28,588 nt of DNA. Origin: a virus. The DNA lies in the IMG/VR virus record IMGVR_UViG_3300000736_000153, positions 1 through 28,588 of that record. One strand, 5' to 3'. Each line of letters begins with the position of its first letter. Within the stretch, counting starts at the first letter, position 1. Under the pieces are notes generated by a model, which saw nothing but the letters and a program-made list of their open reading frames with translations, was not told the origin of the DNA and made no database searches. This document shows positions 1-8,033 of this stretch, piece by piece. The position numbers were made by a program, and so were the translations under genes.

Positions 1-1092
1 TCAGATAGATTATTATCATTTTTAAAAGACAATAAAGAAGATCATTATAATTTTGAAGATGAGGTTTATTATAAAGTTTCTACTGGTAGTTTGAATCTAG
101 ATATTGCTACTAGCGGTGGTCTTTGTCCCGGACTTCATAGATTTATTGGAATGAATGAAGGCGGAAAAACCTCAGAGGCGCTTGAAGTAACAAAGAACTT
201 TCTTAAAACAGTAGAAAACTCTAGGGCTTTACTCTTCAAAGCAGAAGGAAGATTGAGTAAAGAAATCAAAGAAAGATCTGGAATTAAATTCGTAACAGAC
301 CCCAAAGAATGGGTTGATGGAACTTGTTTTGTATTTGAATGTAATATTTTCGAAACTGTTTCAGAATTGATGAAAGATCTCATTCAATCTAATGATGAGA
401 ATAAGAGATATATTTTCATCCTTGATTCAGTTGACGGATTAATGACAAAGGGCGATTCTCAAAAGAGCATGACGGAAGCGACAAAAGTCGCAGGAGGAGC
501 AGTTATTTCTTCGATGTTAATGAAGAAGATTTCTCTCGCCCTTTCTAAACGTGGTCATATGGCTATTTTTATTAGCCAAGTCCGATCTGATATCAAGCTT
601 GATCCTTACGCTGCAAATAAAGACATTCGTCAAACGACTGCTACTGGCGGAAATGCATTGTTGCATTTTGCTAATTGGATTCTTGAATTTGAACCAAAGT
701 TTAACAAAGATCTAATTCTAGAAAAGCCAAATGAAAAATATGACGCAATTAAGAATAAAATCATTGGACATAATGTAAAAATTATAATTAAAAAATCTAC
801 GAATGAGTCTACAAATTCTAAAGTTCAGTATCCAATCAAATATGGTCGTAAAGATGGATCTTCTGTTTGGAGAGAATATGAAGTTATTGATCAAATTCTT
901 TCTTGGGAGTTTGCGACTGCAAAAGGAGCATGGGTCACCTTCTCAGACGAGATTATTGAAGAACTCAAAAATGTTAATTTAGAATTAAAGAAACAACATC
1001 AAGGGATTGATAATCTAAGAACTTACCTAGAAGAAAATAAACCAATCGTAGATTATTTTTATAATAAATTCATTAAAACCCTTGCGTCATGA
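1..1092 (+). CDS. RecA/UvsX-like recombinase, 5' end outside window
   Basis: The frame is open from the first base of the window, so the gene starts upstream; the TTG at 91 is not a credible start because RecA-like sequence (KVSTGSLNLDIA) runs across it. RecA-family proteins form ATP-dependent filaments on ssDNA and carry out strand exchange in phage recombination and replication. Visible motifs are a Walker A, GMNEGGKT, encoded at 148-171; a FKAEG segment placed like the catalytic-Glu segment of RecA; a Walker B-like FILDSVDG; and a TATGGNALLHFAN segment matching the loop 2 region of RecA (TTGGNALKFYA). The C-terminal ~100 residues are lysine/glutamate-rich and unlike bacterial RecA. The stop overlaps the next ATG (ATGA), implying translational coupling to the nuclease gene. 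RecA superfamily membership is secure. Whether it is closer to UvsX or to bacterial RecA cannot be settled by eye. Confidence 0.9.
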   Translation, partial: SDRLLSFLKDNKEDHYNFEDEVYYKVSTGSLNLDIATSGGLCPGLHRFIGMNEGGKTSEALEVTKNFLKTVENSRALLFKAEGRLSKEIKERSGIKFVTDPKEWVDGTCFVFECNIFETVSELMKDLIQSNDENKRYIFILDSVDGLMTKGDSQKSMTEATKVAGGAVISSMLMKKISLALSKRGHMAIFISQVRSDIKLDPYAANKDIRQTTATGGNALLHFANWILEFEPKFNKDLILEKPNEKYDAIKNKIIGHNVKIIIKKSTNESTNSKVQYPIKYGRKDGSSVWREYEVIDQILSWEFATAKGAWVTFSDEIIEELKNVNLELKKQHQGIDNLRTYLEENKPIVDYFYNKFIKTLAS

Positions 1093-1508
1093 GATTGCTA
1101 AATATTAACGGAAAACTCGTTAATAAAAACGTAAGAAATTATCTTGTAGATTGGGATGGAAAGTGCAGAAGTAAACTACAATTTAAATTTAAACAATTCT
1201 TCTATCCTTATTGGAAAAATCATATTGTATATGAAGAGTTTCCAGTTTATGGAACAATGCTTAAAGTTGATATATTAAATGCAACAAAAAAGATAGCAAT
1301 TGAGATACAAGGCGATCAACATGAGAGCTTCAATAAGTTTTTCCACGATAATTCTAGATTAAAATACCTTCAAAGCATCAAAAGAGACGTTAAAAAAGAA
1401 AAATGGCTTGAAATGAACGAATTTAAATTCCTAGAACTATATGAGAGCGACTTAAAGAATTTATCGCCACAATATATAGAAGAAAAATGTGGTATCTTAA
1501 TAATTTAA
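1089..1508 (+). CDS. small PD-(D/E)XK-like nuclease (DUF559/Vsr-like)
   Basis: This 139-residue protein is probably a metal-dependent DNA endonuclease. The core is D61 in KVDILNA followed by E72-I-Q74 in IAIEIQGDQH, with H78 after it. That D-x(10)-E-x-Q plus QH layout is seen in the Vsr/DUF559 branch of the PD-(D/E)XK superfamily. A later segment (residues ~84-125: DNSRLKYLQ, then EFKFLELYESDL) resembles the 'R...L...G..vlR' helix-strand tail of that branch. It overlaps the recombinase gene by four bases (ATGA), which suggests a role in recombination or in processing branched DNA. No Shine-Dalgarno sequence is visible, so translation is likely by re-initiation. The fold is a fairly good guess; the DNA substrate is unknown. 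Confidence 0.55.
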   Translation: MRLLNINGKLVNKNVRNYLVDWDGKCRSKLQFKFKQFFYPYWKNHIVYEEFPVYGTMLKVDILNATKKIAIEIQGDQHESFNKFFHDNSRLKYLQSIKRDVKKEKWLEMNEFKFLELYESDLKNLSPQYIEEKCGILII

Positions 1509-1512
1509 AATT

Positions 1513-2292
1513 ATGAAAGAAATACAAATGTATACTCATTTTTTTAAGGATTATCCCTTTGTAGAGTCCAATTGGTATAAAGCTTTATCAAACAATCCAG
1601 AAATAACCACGCCAAAATCTGAAATAATCAAAAAAAATAATAAAAAATTCGTAAATCTTGATGATAAAATTTCAATTGGCGAATATGATTCATACATACA
1701 TATATCTTCAAATAAAGAGGCCGATTTTGTTGGCATAAACCATTATAGAAGATATCCATATTTTTTAAATCAACATAAAGTGTTAGATTCTAAAGTTTTC
1801 TTTGAGCCAAATGAAGAAAATTTAAAATTCTTAACTTCACAAGATCAAAAAAACGCTGCATTAGATTTATTAAAGACTTTTGAAGTTATATTGTCTAGAC
1901 CAATCCATCTGTCGTATAACGTGGAAGAACAATGGAAGATGGCACATTCAATCCAAGCTTTTGATATAATGAGAGAAGAATTAACTAAAACTGAACTTTC
2001 TGAAAGTTTAGGTTATTTTGATCATAATAATTTACATATTTTTGCATACCATTTGATTACAAAATGGGAAATTTTAAAAGAATTCACTGATTTTTATATT
2101 AAATTTATAAATAAACTGGTTGAAAGAGAAGACTTTTTAACAATATTAAATTCAGATATAGAAACACATCCAAGGTTTATAAATAAAAGATTACTATCTT
2201 TCGTAGGGGAAAGGTTAGTACCATTATGGGTTTTTCATAAAAGACTAAAAAGTGCACATATTCCTTGTGTTGTAACTGAAAAAGATGCATAA
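1513..2292 (+). CDS. DUF4422-type glycosyltransferase
   Basis: This 259-residue protein matches DUF4422, a family of predicted glycosyltransferases common in polysaccharide loci and in some phages. Seen here are the N-terminal YTHFFKD-like segment, the signature ADFVGINHYRRYPYF (H77, Y78, R79, R80, Y81), a central segment with HSIQAFDIM, and a C-terminal RLLSFVGERLVPLWVFHK that resembles the family's 'R..G...ERL...w' ending. There is no signal peptide or membrane segment, so it should act in the cytoplasm. It starts five bases after the nuclease stop, and its ATG (1513) has no Shine-Dalgarno sequence. It is odd inside a replication operon and reads like an inserted cargo gene. The family is known; the sugar and acceptor are not. 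The host envelope, phage DNA or a virion protein are all possible acceptors. Confidence 0.75.
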   Translation: MKEIQMYTHFFKDYPFVESNWYKALSNNPEITTPKSEIIKKNNKKFVNLDDKISIGEYDSYIHISSNKEADFVGINHYRRYPYFLNQHKVLDSKVFFEPNEENLKFLTSQDQKNAALDLLKTFEVILSRPIHLSYNVEEQWKMAHSIQAFDIMREELTKTELSESLGYFDHNNLHIFAYHLITKWEILKEFTDFYIKFINKLVEREDFLTILNSDIETHPRFINKRLLSFVGERLVPLWVFHKRLKSAHIPCVVTEKDA

Positions 2293-2311
2293 ATATGTGT
2301 AACATCTTCTG

Positions 2312-2590
2312 GTGACAAATAAGAAAAAATTTAATTTTCCAGAATCCCTTTTAAAGCAAATTGATGAATGCAGTTTTGGTGGATACATAATGTTTAATTT
2401 TTCAAGTAAAGGCGAACCTCAAGTATACACAAAATTTGATAATCAAATAAATGCTATGGCACTTTTATATTATGTTAATACTTGGAGTCAAAGTGTAGAT
2501 CAATTAAATCTAGAAGCAACAACAGATCAAATAGCAAAGAAAAACCTAGAAGAAGACGATTTTGATGGTTCAGAAGAAGATAAAGATTAA
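2312..2590 (+). CDS. small acidic-tailed protein, unknown function
   Basis: This 92-residue protein begins at GTG 2312; the nearest upstream in-frame codon before it is a stop at 2300-2302, so no longer start is available. It contains a short predicted alpha/beta region (GGYIMFNFS, QVYTKFD, then a helix with AMALLYYVN) and ends in a strongly acidic tail (EEDDFDGSEEDKD). I do not recognise a family. It lies just upstream of the dnaB promoter. Its general plan (G-Y-hydrophobic strand, G-rich turn, V-[YF] strand, helix, acidic tail) recalls the 74-residue protein at 8034-8258, so the two may be distant paralogues. An acidic tail fits a DNA-mimic or protein-docking role, but this is inference. 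Confidence 0.6.
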   Translation: MTNKKKFNFPESLLKQIDECSFGGYIMFNFSSKGEPQVYTKFDNQINAMALLYYVNTWSQSVDQLNLEATTDQIAKKNLEEDDFDGSEEDKD

Positions 2591-2596
2591 AAACTC

Positions 2597-2625
2597 TTGA
2601 CTTTTAATTTTTAGTTTGGTATCAT
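2597..2625 (+). promoter_or_regulatory. sigma70-like promoter before dnaB
   Basis: TTGACT (2597-2602), a 17-base spacer and TATCAT (2620-2625), with TGG immediately before the -10 hexamer (extended -10 pattern TGnTATnnT). The dnaB ATG is only 10 bases after the -10 element, so the predicted transcript has a leader of just a few bases. The same TGG-TATCAT arrangement recurs at 14448-14476. Confidence 0.7.
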
Positions 2626-2635
2626 ATAAAGCTGG

Positions 2636-4120
2636 ATGATATACTCTTTACAAGTAGAAAGACATGTACTAAGCGGCTTATTAAGGCATCAAGACCTATT
2701 TGCAGATATTGATGTATTTTTAACTGAAAATGACTTTTATAATGATGTTCACTCATCAATATATACTGTATTTAAAAATATTAAACATAAGGGCGAAAAC
2801 GTAGATAAAGTCCTATTAGCTGAAAAGATCAAGAATCTTGGTATTACATTTAAAGATGAGATTAATATATTTGATTATATTGATAATTTAAGCTTTTCAC
2901 AGATCACAGAAGAAGCTACAATGACAGCTTGCAAAGAGTTAATTAAATTAAGAGTTCGCAGAGAAATATCTCAAACAGCAGATAAGCTAAAAGATTATGT
3001 AAACAAGAATTCTGAAGATTCAATGGATGAAATTATTGGTAAGATTGATCAAATTTATAATAAGAAAATATCAGCATATTCAGAAAATGATGTGCCAATT
3101 AATATTTTCGCTGAAGTTGAAGATCTTGTAGAAGAGATTGGTAATTCTCCAAAAGAAGATACTGGACTTATTACTCCATATTCTGAATTTAATAGAATGT
3201 ATGGTGGCTTGAAGAATGGTAATATTTATGCAATCGCAAGTAGGCCGGGTCAAGGTAAATCAACTTGGTTAAATGATATTTGTTTTAAGACTTCTATTAA
3301 TCCAAAAAATAAAACTAAAACTCTTATTCTTGATACCGAAATGCAAACTGTAGACATTCAATTACGAATGGTAGCGTCATTAACAGATGTTCCAGTATGG
3401 TATCTTGAGACTGGTAATTGGCGTAAGAACGAAGAGATGACTAGAAAAGTAAGAGCAGCTTGGGCAAAAGTAAAAACTTACGAATACTTTCATTATCATG
3501 TAGGAAATAAAAACATTGATCAAGTATGTTCTATTATCCGCAGATGGTATCTTTCTAAAGTTGGTCGTGGAAATCAAGCGATGATCGCCTATGATTATAT
3601 TAAACTAACTGGCGAGAAAGTTGGCGCAAATTGGGCAGAGCATCAAGCGATTGGTGATAAGATTGATAAGCTCAAAAGAATATCAGAAGAAATTCATTGT
3701 CCAATTATTACTGCGATGCAGTTAAATCGAAGTGGAGAAAGTTTTAATAGAAAAGCTAGCGAAGTTGTTGATGATAGCTCTGTAATCTCGCTATCAGATA
3801 GATTACAATGGTTCGCATCATTTGTAGCAATCTTTAGAAGAAAGACTCTCGATGAGGTTACTCTTGATGGTCAAGCATTTGGAACTCATAAACTAATTCC
3901 AACTAAAACCAGATTCCAAGGAAAAGATGCTGCTGGTCACCAAGATTTAGTAAGAAGACTAGATTGTACTGGTAAGGAAACTTGGGCGCAAAACTATCTT
4001 AATTATCAAGTAACAAATTTCAACATTGAAGAAAGAGGATCATTACTCGATGTCGCAGAAAGACAAAGAGAACAATACGAATTAAATGATCAAAATGCCA
4101 ATGATGGAGAATTGCTATGA
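2636..4120 (+). CDS. dnaB: replicative DNA helicase, DnaB family
   Basis: This 494-residue hexameric helicase would unwind DNA 5'-3' at the phage fork and recruit primase. The N-terminal helical DnaB domain covers residues ~1-100 (VERHVLSGLL, ENDFYNDVHSSIY), followed by a linker and the RecA-like C-terminal domain. Motifs are Walker A RPGQGKST (203-210); DTEMQTVDIQLRM, matching DnaB motif H1a (usually SLEMs..Ql); a Walker B-like MIAYDYIKL; and MQLNRSGE (361-368), matching DnaB motif H3 (sQLnR). Length is close to bacterial DnaB (~470). An extra segment rich in aromatic residues lies between H1a and the Walker B (around YEYFHYHV). The gene is preceded by its own promoter and overlaps thyX by four bases (ATGA). 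No helicase loader is visible in the window. Confidence 0.93.
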   Translation: MIYSLQVERHVLSGLLRHQDLFADIDVFLTENDFYNDVHSSIYTVFKNIKHKGENVDKVLLAEKIKNLGITFKDEINIFDYIDNLSFSQITEEATMTACKELIKLRVRREISQTADKLKDYVNKNSEDSMDEIIGKIDQIYNKKISAYSENDVPINIFAEVEDLVEEIGNSPKEDTGLITPYSEFNRMYGGLKNGNIYAIASRPGQGKSTWLNDICFKTSINPKNKTKTLILDTEMQTVDIQLRMVASLTDVPVWYLETGNWRKNEEMTRKVRAAWAKVKTYEYFHYHVGNKNIDQVCSIIRRWYLSKVGRGNQAMIAYDYIKLTGEKVGANWAEHQAIGDKIDKLKRISEEIHCPIITAMQLNRSGESFNRKASEVVDDSSVISLSDRLQWFASFVAIFRRKTLDEVTLDGQAFGTHKLIPTKTRFQGKDAAGHQDLVRRLDCTGKETWAQNYLNYQVTNFNIEERGSLLDVAERQREQYELNDQNANDGELL

Positions 4121-4773
4121 ACGTAGATTTAGTATCAGTTACAAAACCAGAAATGAAAGGAATTAAAAATGCAGAAGATTTAGTTGCGTTTTGTGCTAGA
4201 GTTAGTAATCCATCAAATCAAATGAATGTCGAAACTGCTCCAAAGCTTTTAAAATTTCTAATTAAACATAAACATTGGAGTCCATTTGAACTTGTTGATA
4301 TGTGCGTTGAAATTAAAACAAGTCGTGGAATCGCTGCTCAAATTCTAAGACACAGATCATTTAGTTTTCAAGAGTTTAGCCAAAGATATAGTATCGCAAA
4401 TGAGTTTGAAGATATTGAACTTCGTTTACAAGGAGATAAGAATAGACAAGTAGGCGAGATTCTTATGAACACAAATACGGATGCATACGATAAAGTTAAT
4501 GAGCTTCTTATAGAATCTTTATCACTTTCTCAACATTGTTATGATACAATGATTGAAAATGGAGTTGCAAAAGAAGTAGCTAGAATGATATTACCATTAA
4601 CAACTCAAACTACAATGTATATGAAAGGTTCACTTAGAAGTTGGATTCATTACATTGAATTAAGAACAGAACAAAATACTCAAAAAGAACATAGACTTAT
4701 TGCAGAGAAATGTAAGAAGATTTTTATTAAAGAGTTTCCTGTGATAAGCGAGGCATTAGAATGGATCAAGTAA
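4117..4773 (+). CDS. thyX: FAD-dependent thymidylate synthase ThyX
   Basis: ThyX methylates dUMP to dTMP using methylene-THF, FAD and NADPH, supplying thymidylate for an AT-rich genome. The diagnostic ThyX signature RHRxxSxxxxSxRY appears as RHRSFSFQEFSQRY at residues 78-91. Supporting segments are KHWSPFEL upstream and a C-terminal helix with RSWIHYIELRT matching the substrate-binding 'R...f..lR' region. Length (218) is normal. The ATG overlaps the dnaB stop, and a GGAG ribosome-binding site lies at 4106-4109. The gene overlaps the primase gene by 13 bases, so it belongs to the dnaB-primase-polymerase operon. Confidence 0.95.
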   Translation: MNVDLVSVTKPEMKGIKNAEDLVAFCARVSNPSNQMNVETAPKLLKFLIKHKHWSPFELVDMCVEIKTSRGIAAQILRHRSFSFQEFSQRYSIANEFEDIELRLQGDKNRQVGEILMNTNTDAYDKVNELLIESLSLSQHCYDTMIENGVAKEVARMILPLTTQTTMYMKGSLRSWIHYIELRTEQNTQKEHRLIAEKCKKIFIKEFPVISEALEWIK

Positions 4774-5666
4774 ATGTTTATCAAATCTTAACTGATCTAG
4801 GATATAAATTAAAAGATTGTGGTAAAGAATATAGAACTAGACCTCTTTATAGAGATAGCGATAATGATACTGTATTAAAGATTTATAAAGATACTGGTCA
4901 TTGGTTTGATTTCAAAGAAAATATAAGTGGAGATTTTAATTCTTTAGTTGGTATGACTTTAAAATTAGAAGACCCAAGTAAAGCTAAAGAATGGCTCAAA
5001 GATAAAAACTTTGCATTTCATCAACCAAAAGAAATTTCAAAACCACTTCTTAAATCAACTAAAAAGTTTGATATAGATCTATTATCTAATCTAGAAAATA
5101 ATCATTCTTATTGGAACAAAAGAGGCATCAATAACGAAACCTTATCTGAATTCAAAGGCGGAGTTGGCAAAGCTGGAAAGATGAAAAACAGATATGTTTT
5201 CCCTATATTTGATATTAAAAATAATATCATAGGATTTTCTGGTAGAGATATTACGAATCTTTCTAAAATTAAATGGAAACATCTTGGTGAAAAGAGCGAT
5301 TTTGTTTATCCACTATTTTTAAACTCAGAAGCAATAGAAAATCAAAAAGAAGTAATCCTTGTTGAGAGTATTGGCGATATGTTGAGCTTGTATCAATCTG
5401 GGATTAAAAATACGCTAGTTACATTTGGGACAAGTCTTAGTTTGGGCATTTTAAATTATCTTTTAAAGATTGATATTAAAAAGATTTATATTAGCCTGAA
5501 TAATGATTCAAATAAAAATAATGCTGGGAACATTGGCGCAGAAAAAACCTATTCAAGACTCAAAAGATATTTTGATGACAAACAATTAAAAATAGCTTTA
5601 CCAAGTAAAAAAGATTTCGGAGAGATGAATAAAGAAGAAATATTACAATGGAAAAACAATCTCTAA
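4761..5666 (+). CDS. DnaG-type primase (TOPRIM), degenerate zinc domain
   Basis: This 301-residue protein should synthesise RNA primers for the DnaB helicase. Residues ~1-75 align in plan with the CHC2 zinc-binding domain of DnaG (RTRPLYRD, a strand ending GHWFDFKEN, then SGDFNSLVG), but the four zinc-binding Cys/His positions are absent; one cysteine (C19 region, KDCGKE) remains. Residues ~115-165 match the DnaG core (WNKRGINNETLSEF, RYVFPIFD, NIIGFSGRDI). The TOPRIM domain follows with E202 in LVESIGDML and D249 in ISLNNDSN; the first Asp of the usual DxD is Asn (N247). No helicase-binding C-terminal domain is evident, so it is shorter than bacterial DnaG (~600). It overlaps thyX by 13 bases and the next gene by 19. 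Confidence 0.85.
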   Translation: MDQVNVYQILTDLGYKLKDCGKEYRTRPLYRDSDNDTVLKIYKDTGHWFDFKENISGDFNSLVGMTLKLEDPSKAKEWLKDKNFAFHQPKEISKPLLKSTKKFDIDLLSNLENNHSYWNKRGINNETLSEFKGGVGKAGKMKNRYVFPIFDIKNNIIGFSGRDITNLSKIKWKHLGEKSDFVYPLFLNSEAIENQKEVILVESIGDMLSLYQSGIKNTLVTFGTSLSLGILNYLLKIDIKKIYISLNNDSNKNNAGNIGAEKTYSRLKRYFDDKQLKIALPSKKDFGEMNKEEILQWKNNL

Positions 5667-6613
5667 AAACACTCTCTGCATCTAGAATCAAAACTCTTGA
5701 AACTTGCTCTTGGGTTTATTGGAATAACTATCATACTAAAGTTCCTCAAAGTCAAAACGATGGAGCATTAAGAGGTACAATCTGCCATACGGTTTTTGAA
5801 TTACTTTTAAATAAAAGGCATCTTAAAAATTACAAAAGAATAATAAAAAAGAATGCTATTGATGGAGACGAAGGAGTAAATAGATTAGTTAAAAAATTAT
5901 CAGCAAAAGTTAAACTAGACGAAAGTAATTATAAACTATTAAACGATATGATTTTAGTTGGCCTTAAGAATGATTTCTTTGGAGAAGGTGGAGAAATAGT
6001 CAAGCCAGAGTATGATTTTGATATTACAAATGAAGAACCTAAATATCATATCAAGGGTTTTATAGATAAGCCTATTAAAATTAAAAAAGAAATGCATATA
6101 ATCGACTATAAAAGCTCCAAATATAAGTTTAGGGGTGATGATCTTGAAGCTAATATTCAAGCTATGATGTATAGTTTAGCGAGTAAGAAATTATGGCCCA
6201 AGTTAAAGCCTATTGTTAAATTTTTATTTTTAAGATTTCCGAAGCAACCAATTCAAGAACTAATATTCACGGATGAGCAGATTAAAGGATTCGAGCATTA
6301 TCTTGAGCATATTAATAATTATATTAATAAATTTAATGAAGAATCTGCTAGAGCAAACTTTGCAGTAGATAATCAAAAGAATAAATGGATGTGTCAAGTT
6401 GGTGGTTGGAAATGCCCATATAAAGATCCATATAAATATTATGTTAAAGTAAATGATAAAGGTGAAGTTGTAGAAACTAGTCTAGAGAATAACTTTAAAG
6501 ATATTAAAGGATTTAAAGTAGAAACTAGAGATTATGAAGGTTGCCCAAAATTTCAAAGTAATTCAACAAAGGATAATTTTCTTGATAGCTCAAAAGATGA
6601 ATTTTTAGATTGA
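5648..6613 (+). CDS. RecB/Cas4-type PD-(D/E)XK exonuclease, possible Fe-S protein
   Basis: This 321-residue protein fits the PDDEXK_1 family of RecB/AddB/Cas4-like nucleases. It begins with the typical LSASRIKTLETCSWVYW box, then RGTICHTVFE (the conserved G-x2-[VIC]-H), D140 in IKGFIDKPI, D153-Y-K155 in IIDYKSSK (the D-x-K core), and QAMMYSLA matching the QxxxY motif. C20 near the N-terminus and C249, C256 and C299 near the C-terminus recall the 1+3 cysteine layout that holds a 4Fe-4S cluster in Cas4 and AddB, though the spacing of the last three differs. It probably resects DNA ends in recombination-dependent replication. The last ~50 residues are polar, ending in a repeated KDNFLDSSKDEFLD tail. 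It overlaps both neighbours (19 bases upstream; TTGA downstream). Confidence 0.82.
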   Translation: MEKQSLKTLSASRIKTLETCSWVYWNNYHTKVPQSQNDGALRGTICHTVFELLLNKRHLKNYKRIIKKNAIDGDEGVNRLVKKLSAKVKLDESNYKLLNDMILVGLKNDFFGEGGEIVKPEYDFDITNEEPKYHIKGFIDKPIKIKKEMHIIDYKSSKYKFRGDDLEANIQAMMYSLASKKLWPKLKPIVKFLFLRFPKQPIQELIFTDEQIKGFEHYLEHINNYINKFNEESARANFAVDNQKNKWMCQVGGWKCPYKDPYKYYVKVNDKGEVVETSLENNFKDIKGFKVETRDYEGCPKFQSNSTKDNFLDSSKDEFLD

Positions 6614-7392
6614 TTAGTATTAAAAAGTCTGCTATATTTAGGAAAATGATACCATTATTTAAATCGCATTATTCTTTAGGAAGGTCTATATTAACCCTAG
6701 AAGATAAGAGTGAAGCGGATGATTATCCAGATTCAATAATTCAAATAGCCAAAGAAAATAAACTTAAAGAATTATTCCTAGTAGAAGATAATATGTCATC
6801 GTTTCTTGAGGCATATACCAACACCAAGAATAATAACATTAAATTAAATTATGGATTAAGAGTCACAGTTACAGAATCTATTAATGATAAAACAGATGAA
6901 TCTCGCCAAAAGAACTCCAAAATAGTTATATTCTTTAGAAATAAACAAGGTCATGGACTTTTAACTAAACTATTTAGTATAGCAGCAAAAACTGGTTTTT
7001 ATTATGAACCAAGACTTGATTATGAGACTATATCTAAAAATTGGACTGATGATTTATTGCTTTGTATCCCATTCTATGATTCTTTTATATTCAATAATAC
7101 TTTAAGAAATTCTATATGTATTCCTCAATTTAATTTCACTAAACCAATCGTCTTTATTGAAGACAATGATCTTCCTTTTGATTATATTATTAAAGATAAG
7201 ATGGAAAAATTCGCACAAGAAAACAAATTAGAACTTTTCAAAACTAAAAGTATCTATTATAATACTAAGAAGGACTTCAAAACTTATTTGACATTCAGAT
7301 GCATCAATAACAGAAGTATTCTAAATAAACCAGAACTAGATCACATGAGTAGCAATGAATTTTCTTTTGAAAGTTATTTGAGGGCAAAATAA
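6610..7392 (+). CDS. stand-alone PHP domain of DNA polymerase III alpha (degenerate)
   Basis: This 260-residue protein corresponds in size and plan to the N-terminal PHP domain (~270 residues) of DnaE. Aligning motif by motif, SHYSLGRSILTL stands where DnaE has the HxHSxYSlldg box; LVEDNMSSFLEAY stands for TDHGNMxGaxeFy; LNYGLRVTV stands for the 'kpiiGxE' strand. The metal-binding His/Asp residues of the first two boxes are missing, so phosphoesterase activity is unlikely and a structural role is inferred. The exonuclease and polymerase core follow at 7394 and 8248. The start is uncertain: TTG 6610 overlaps the upstream stop (TTGA), while ATG 6646 would put the first strand nearer the N-terminus, as in DnaE. 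Recognition of the domain rests on position and weak motifs. Confidence 0.65.
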   Translation: MISIKKSAIFRKMIPLFKSHYSLGRSILTLEDKSEADDYPDSIIQIAKENKLKELFLVEDNMSSFLEAYTNTKNNNIKLNYGLRVTVTESINDKTDESRQKNSKIVIFFRNKQGHGLLTKLFSIAAKTGFYYEPRLDYETISKNWTDDLLLCIPFYDSFIFNNTLRNSICIPQFNFTKPIVFIEDNDLPFDYIIKDKMEKFAQENKLELFKTKSIYYNTKKDFKTYLTFRCINNRSILNKPELDHMSSNEFSFESYLRAK

Positions 7393-7393
7393 T

Positions 7394-8032
7394 ATGGACG
7401 ATCATCTCTTAAGATATAATAAGAATAAGAACCTTGTATTCGTTGATTGTGAGACATTTAATCTTTGTCTTAATTTCTGTCATAATATTCCTTGGCAAAT
7501 TGCAATGATTAAAGTTCAAGGCGATAAGAAAGTCGATGAAAAGAATTATTATCTAAAATGGCAAACAGATTTAAAGATTAGTCAAGACGCAGCCAGAATC
7601 ACAAGATATGATCACAAGAAAGTCCAAAAGGAAGGGCATGACCCAAAAGAAGTTTTTGCCACAATTAAAGATTGGCTAGATCATGCGGATTATATTATTG
7701 GTCACAATACTTTAGGTTTTGACATTTACCTTATTAAAGAGTATTATAAATATATGGGGTGCAATTGGCATCATCTTGTGAATAAATTCATTGATACAAA
7801 TACAATAGCAAGAGGAATCAAATATGGAATACCATATAATCCAAAAGAAAGTCTTACTGAATATCAGTATAAAATCTATCATACAAGAAAAAAAGGAGTC
7901 AAAAGCTCTTTAACATTTTTAGGTAAAGAGAATGGCATTGAACATGATTACGATAAATTGCACGATGCAATTAATGATCTTGATCTAAATTTAAAAGTAT
8001 GGAATAAATTGAAGTGGCAGGTTGAAATTTAA
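7394..8032 (+). CDS. DnaQ-like 3'-5' proofreading exonuclease (DEDDh)
   Basis: This 212-residue protein has all the DEDDh exonuclease residues: D18-C-E20 in FVDCETF (motif I), D110 in IIGHNTLGFD (motif II), and H190 and D195 in HDAIND (motif III, HxxxxD). It therefore should hydrolyse mismatched 3' ends. It is the proofreading partner expected for the phage polymerase III alpha core encoded downstream. It starts two bases after the PHP-domain stop (TAAT-ATG spacing) with GAGGG about 11 bases upstream of the ATG. It lacks an obvious clamp-binding motif. Length is similar to bacterial epsilon (~240). An oligoribonuclease or RNase T role is less likely given its neighbours. Confidence 0.88.
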   Translation: MDDHLLRYNKNKNLVFVDCETFNLCLNFCHNIPWQIAMIKVQGDKKVDEKNYYLKWQTDLKISQDAARITRYDHKKVQKEGHDPKEVFATIKDWLDHADYIIGHNTLGFDIYLIKEYYKYMGCNWHHLVNKFIDTNTIARGIKYGIPYNPKESLTEYQYKIYHTRKKGVKSSLTFLGKENGIEHDYDKLHDAINDLDLNLKVWNKLKWQVEI

Positions 8033-8033
8033 T

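Noticed and set aside
91-93. TTG at 91 as the start of the recombinase
   Set aside because: Conserved RecA-like sequence (KVSTGS) lies upstream in frame, so the gene begins before the window.
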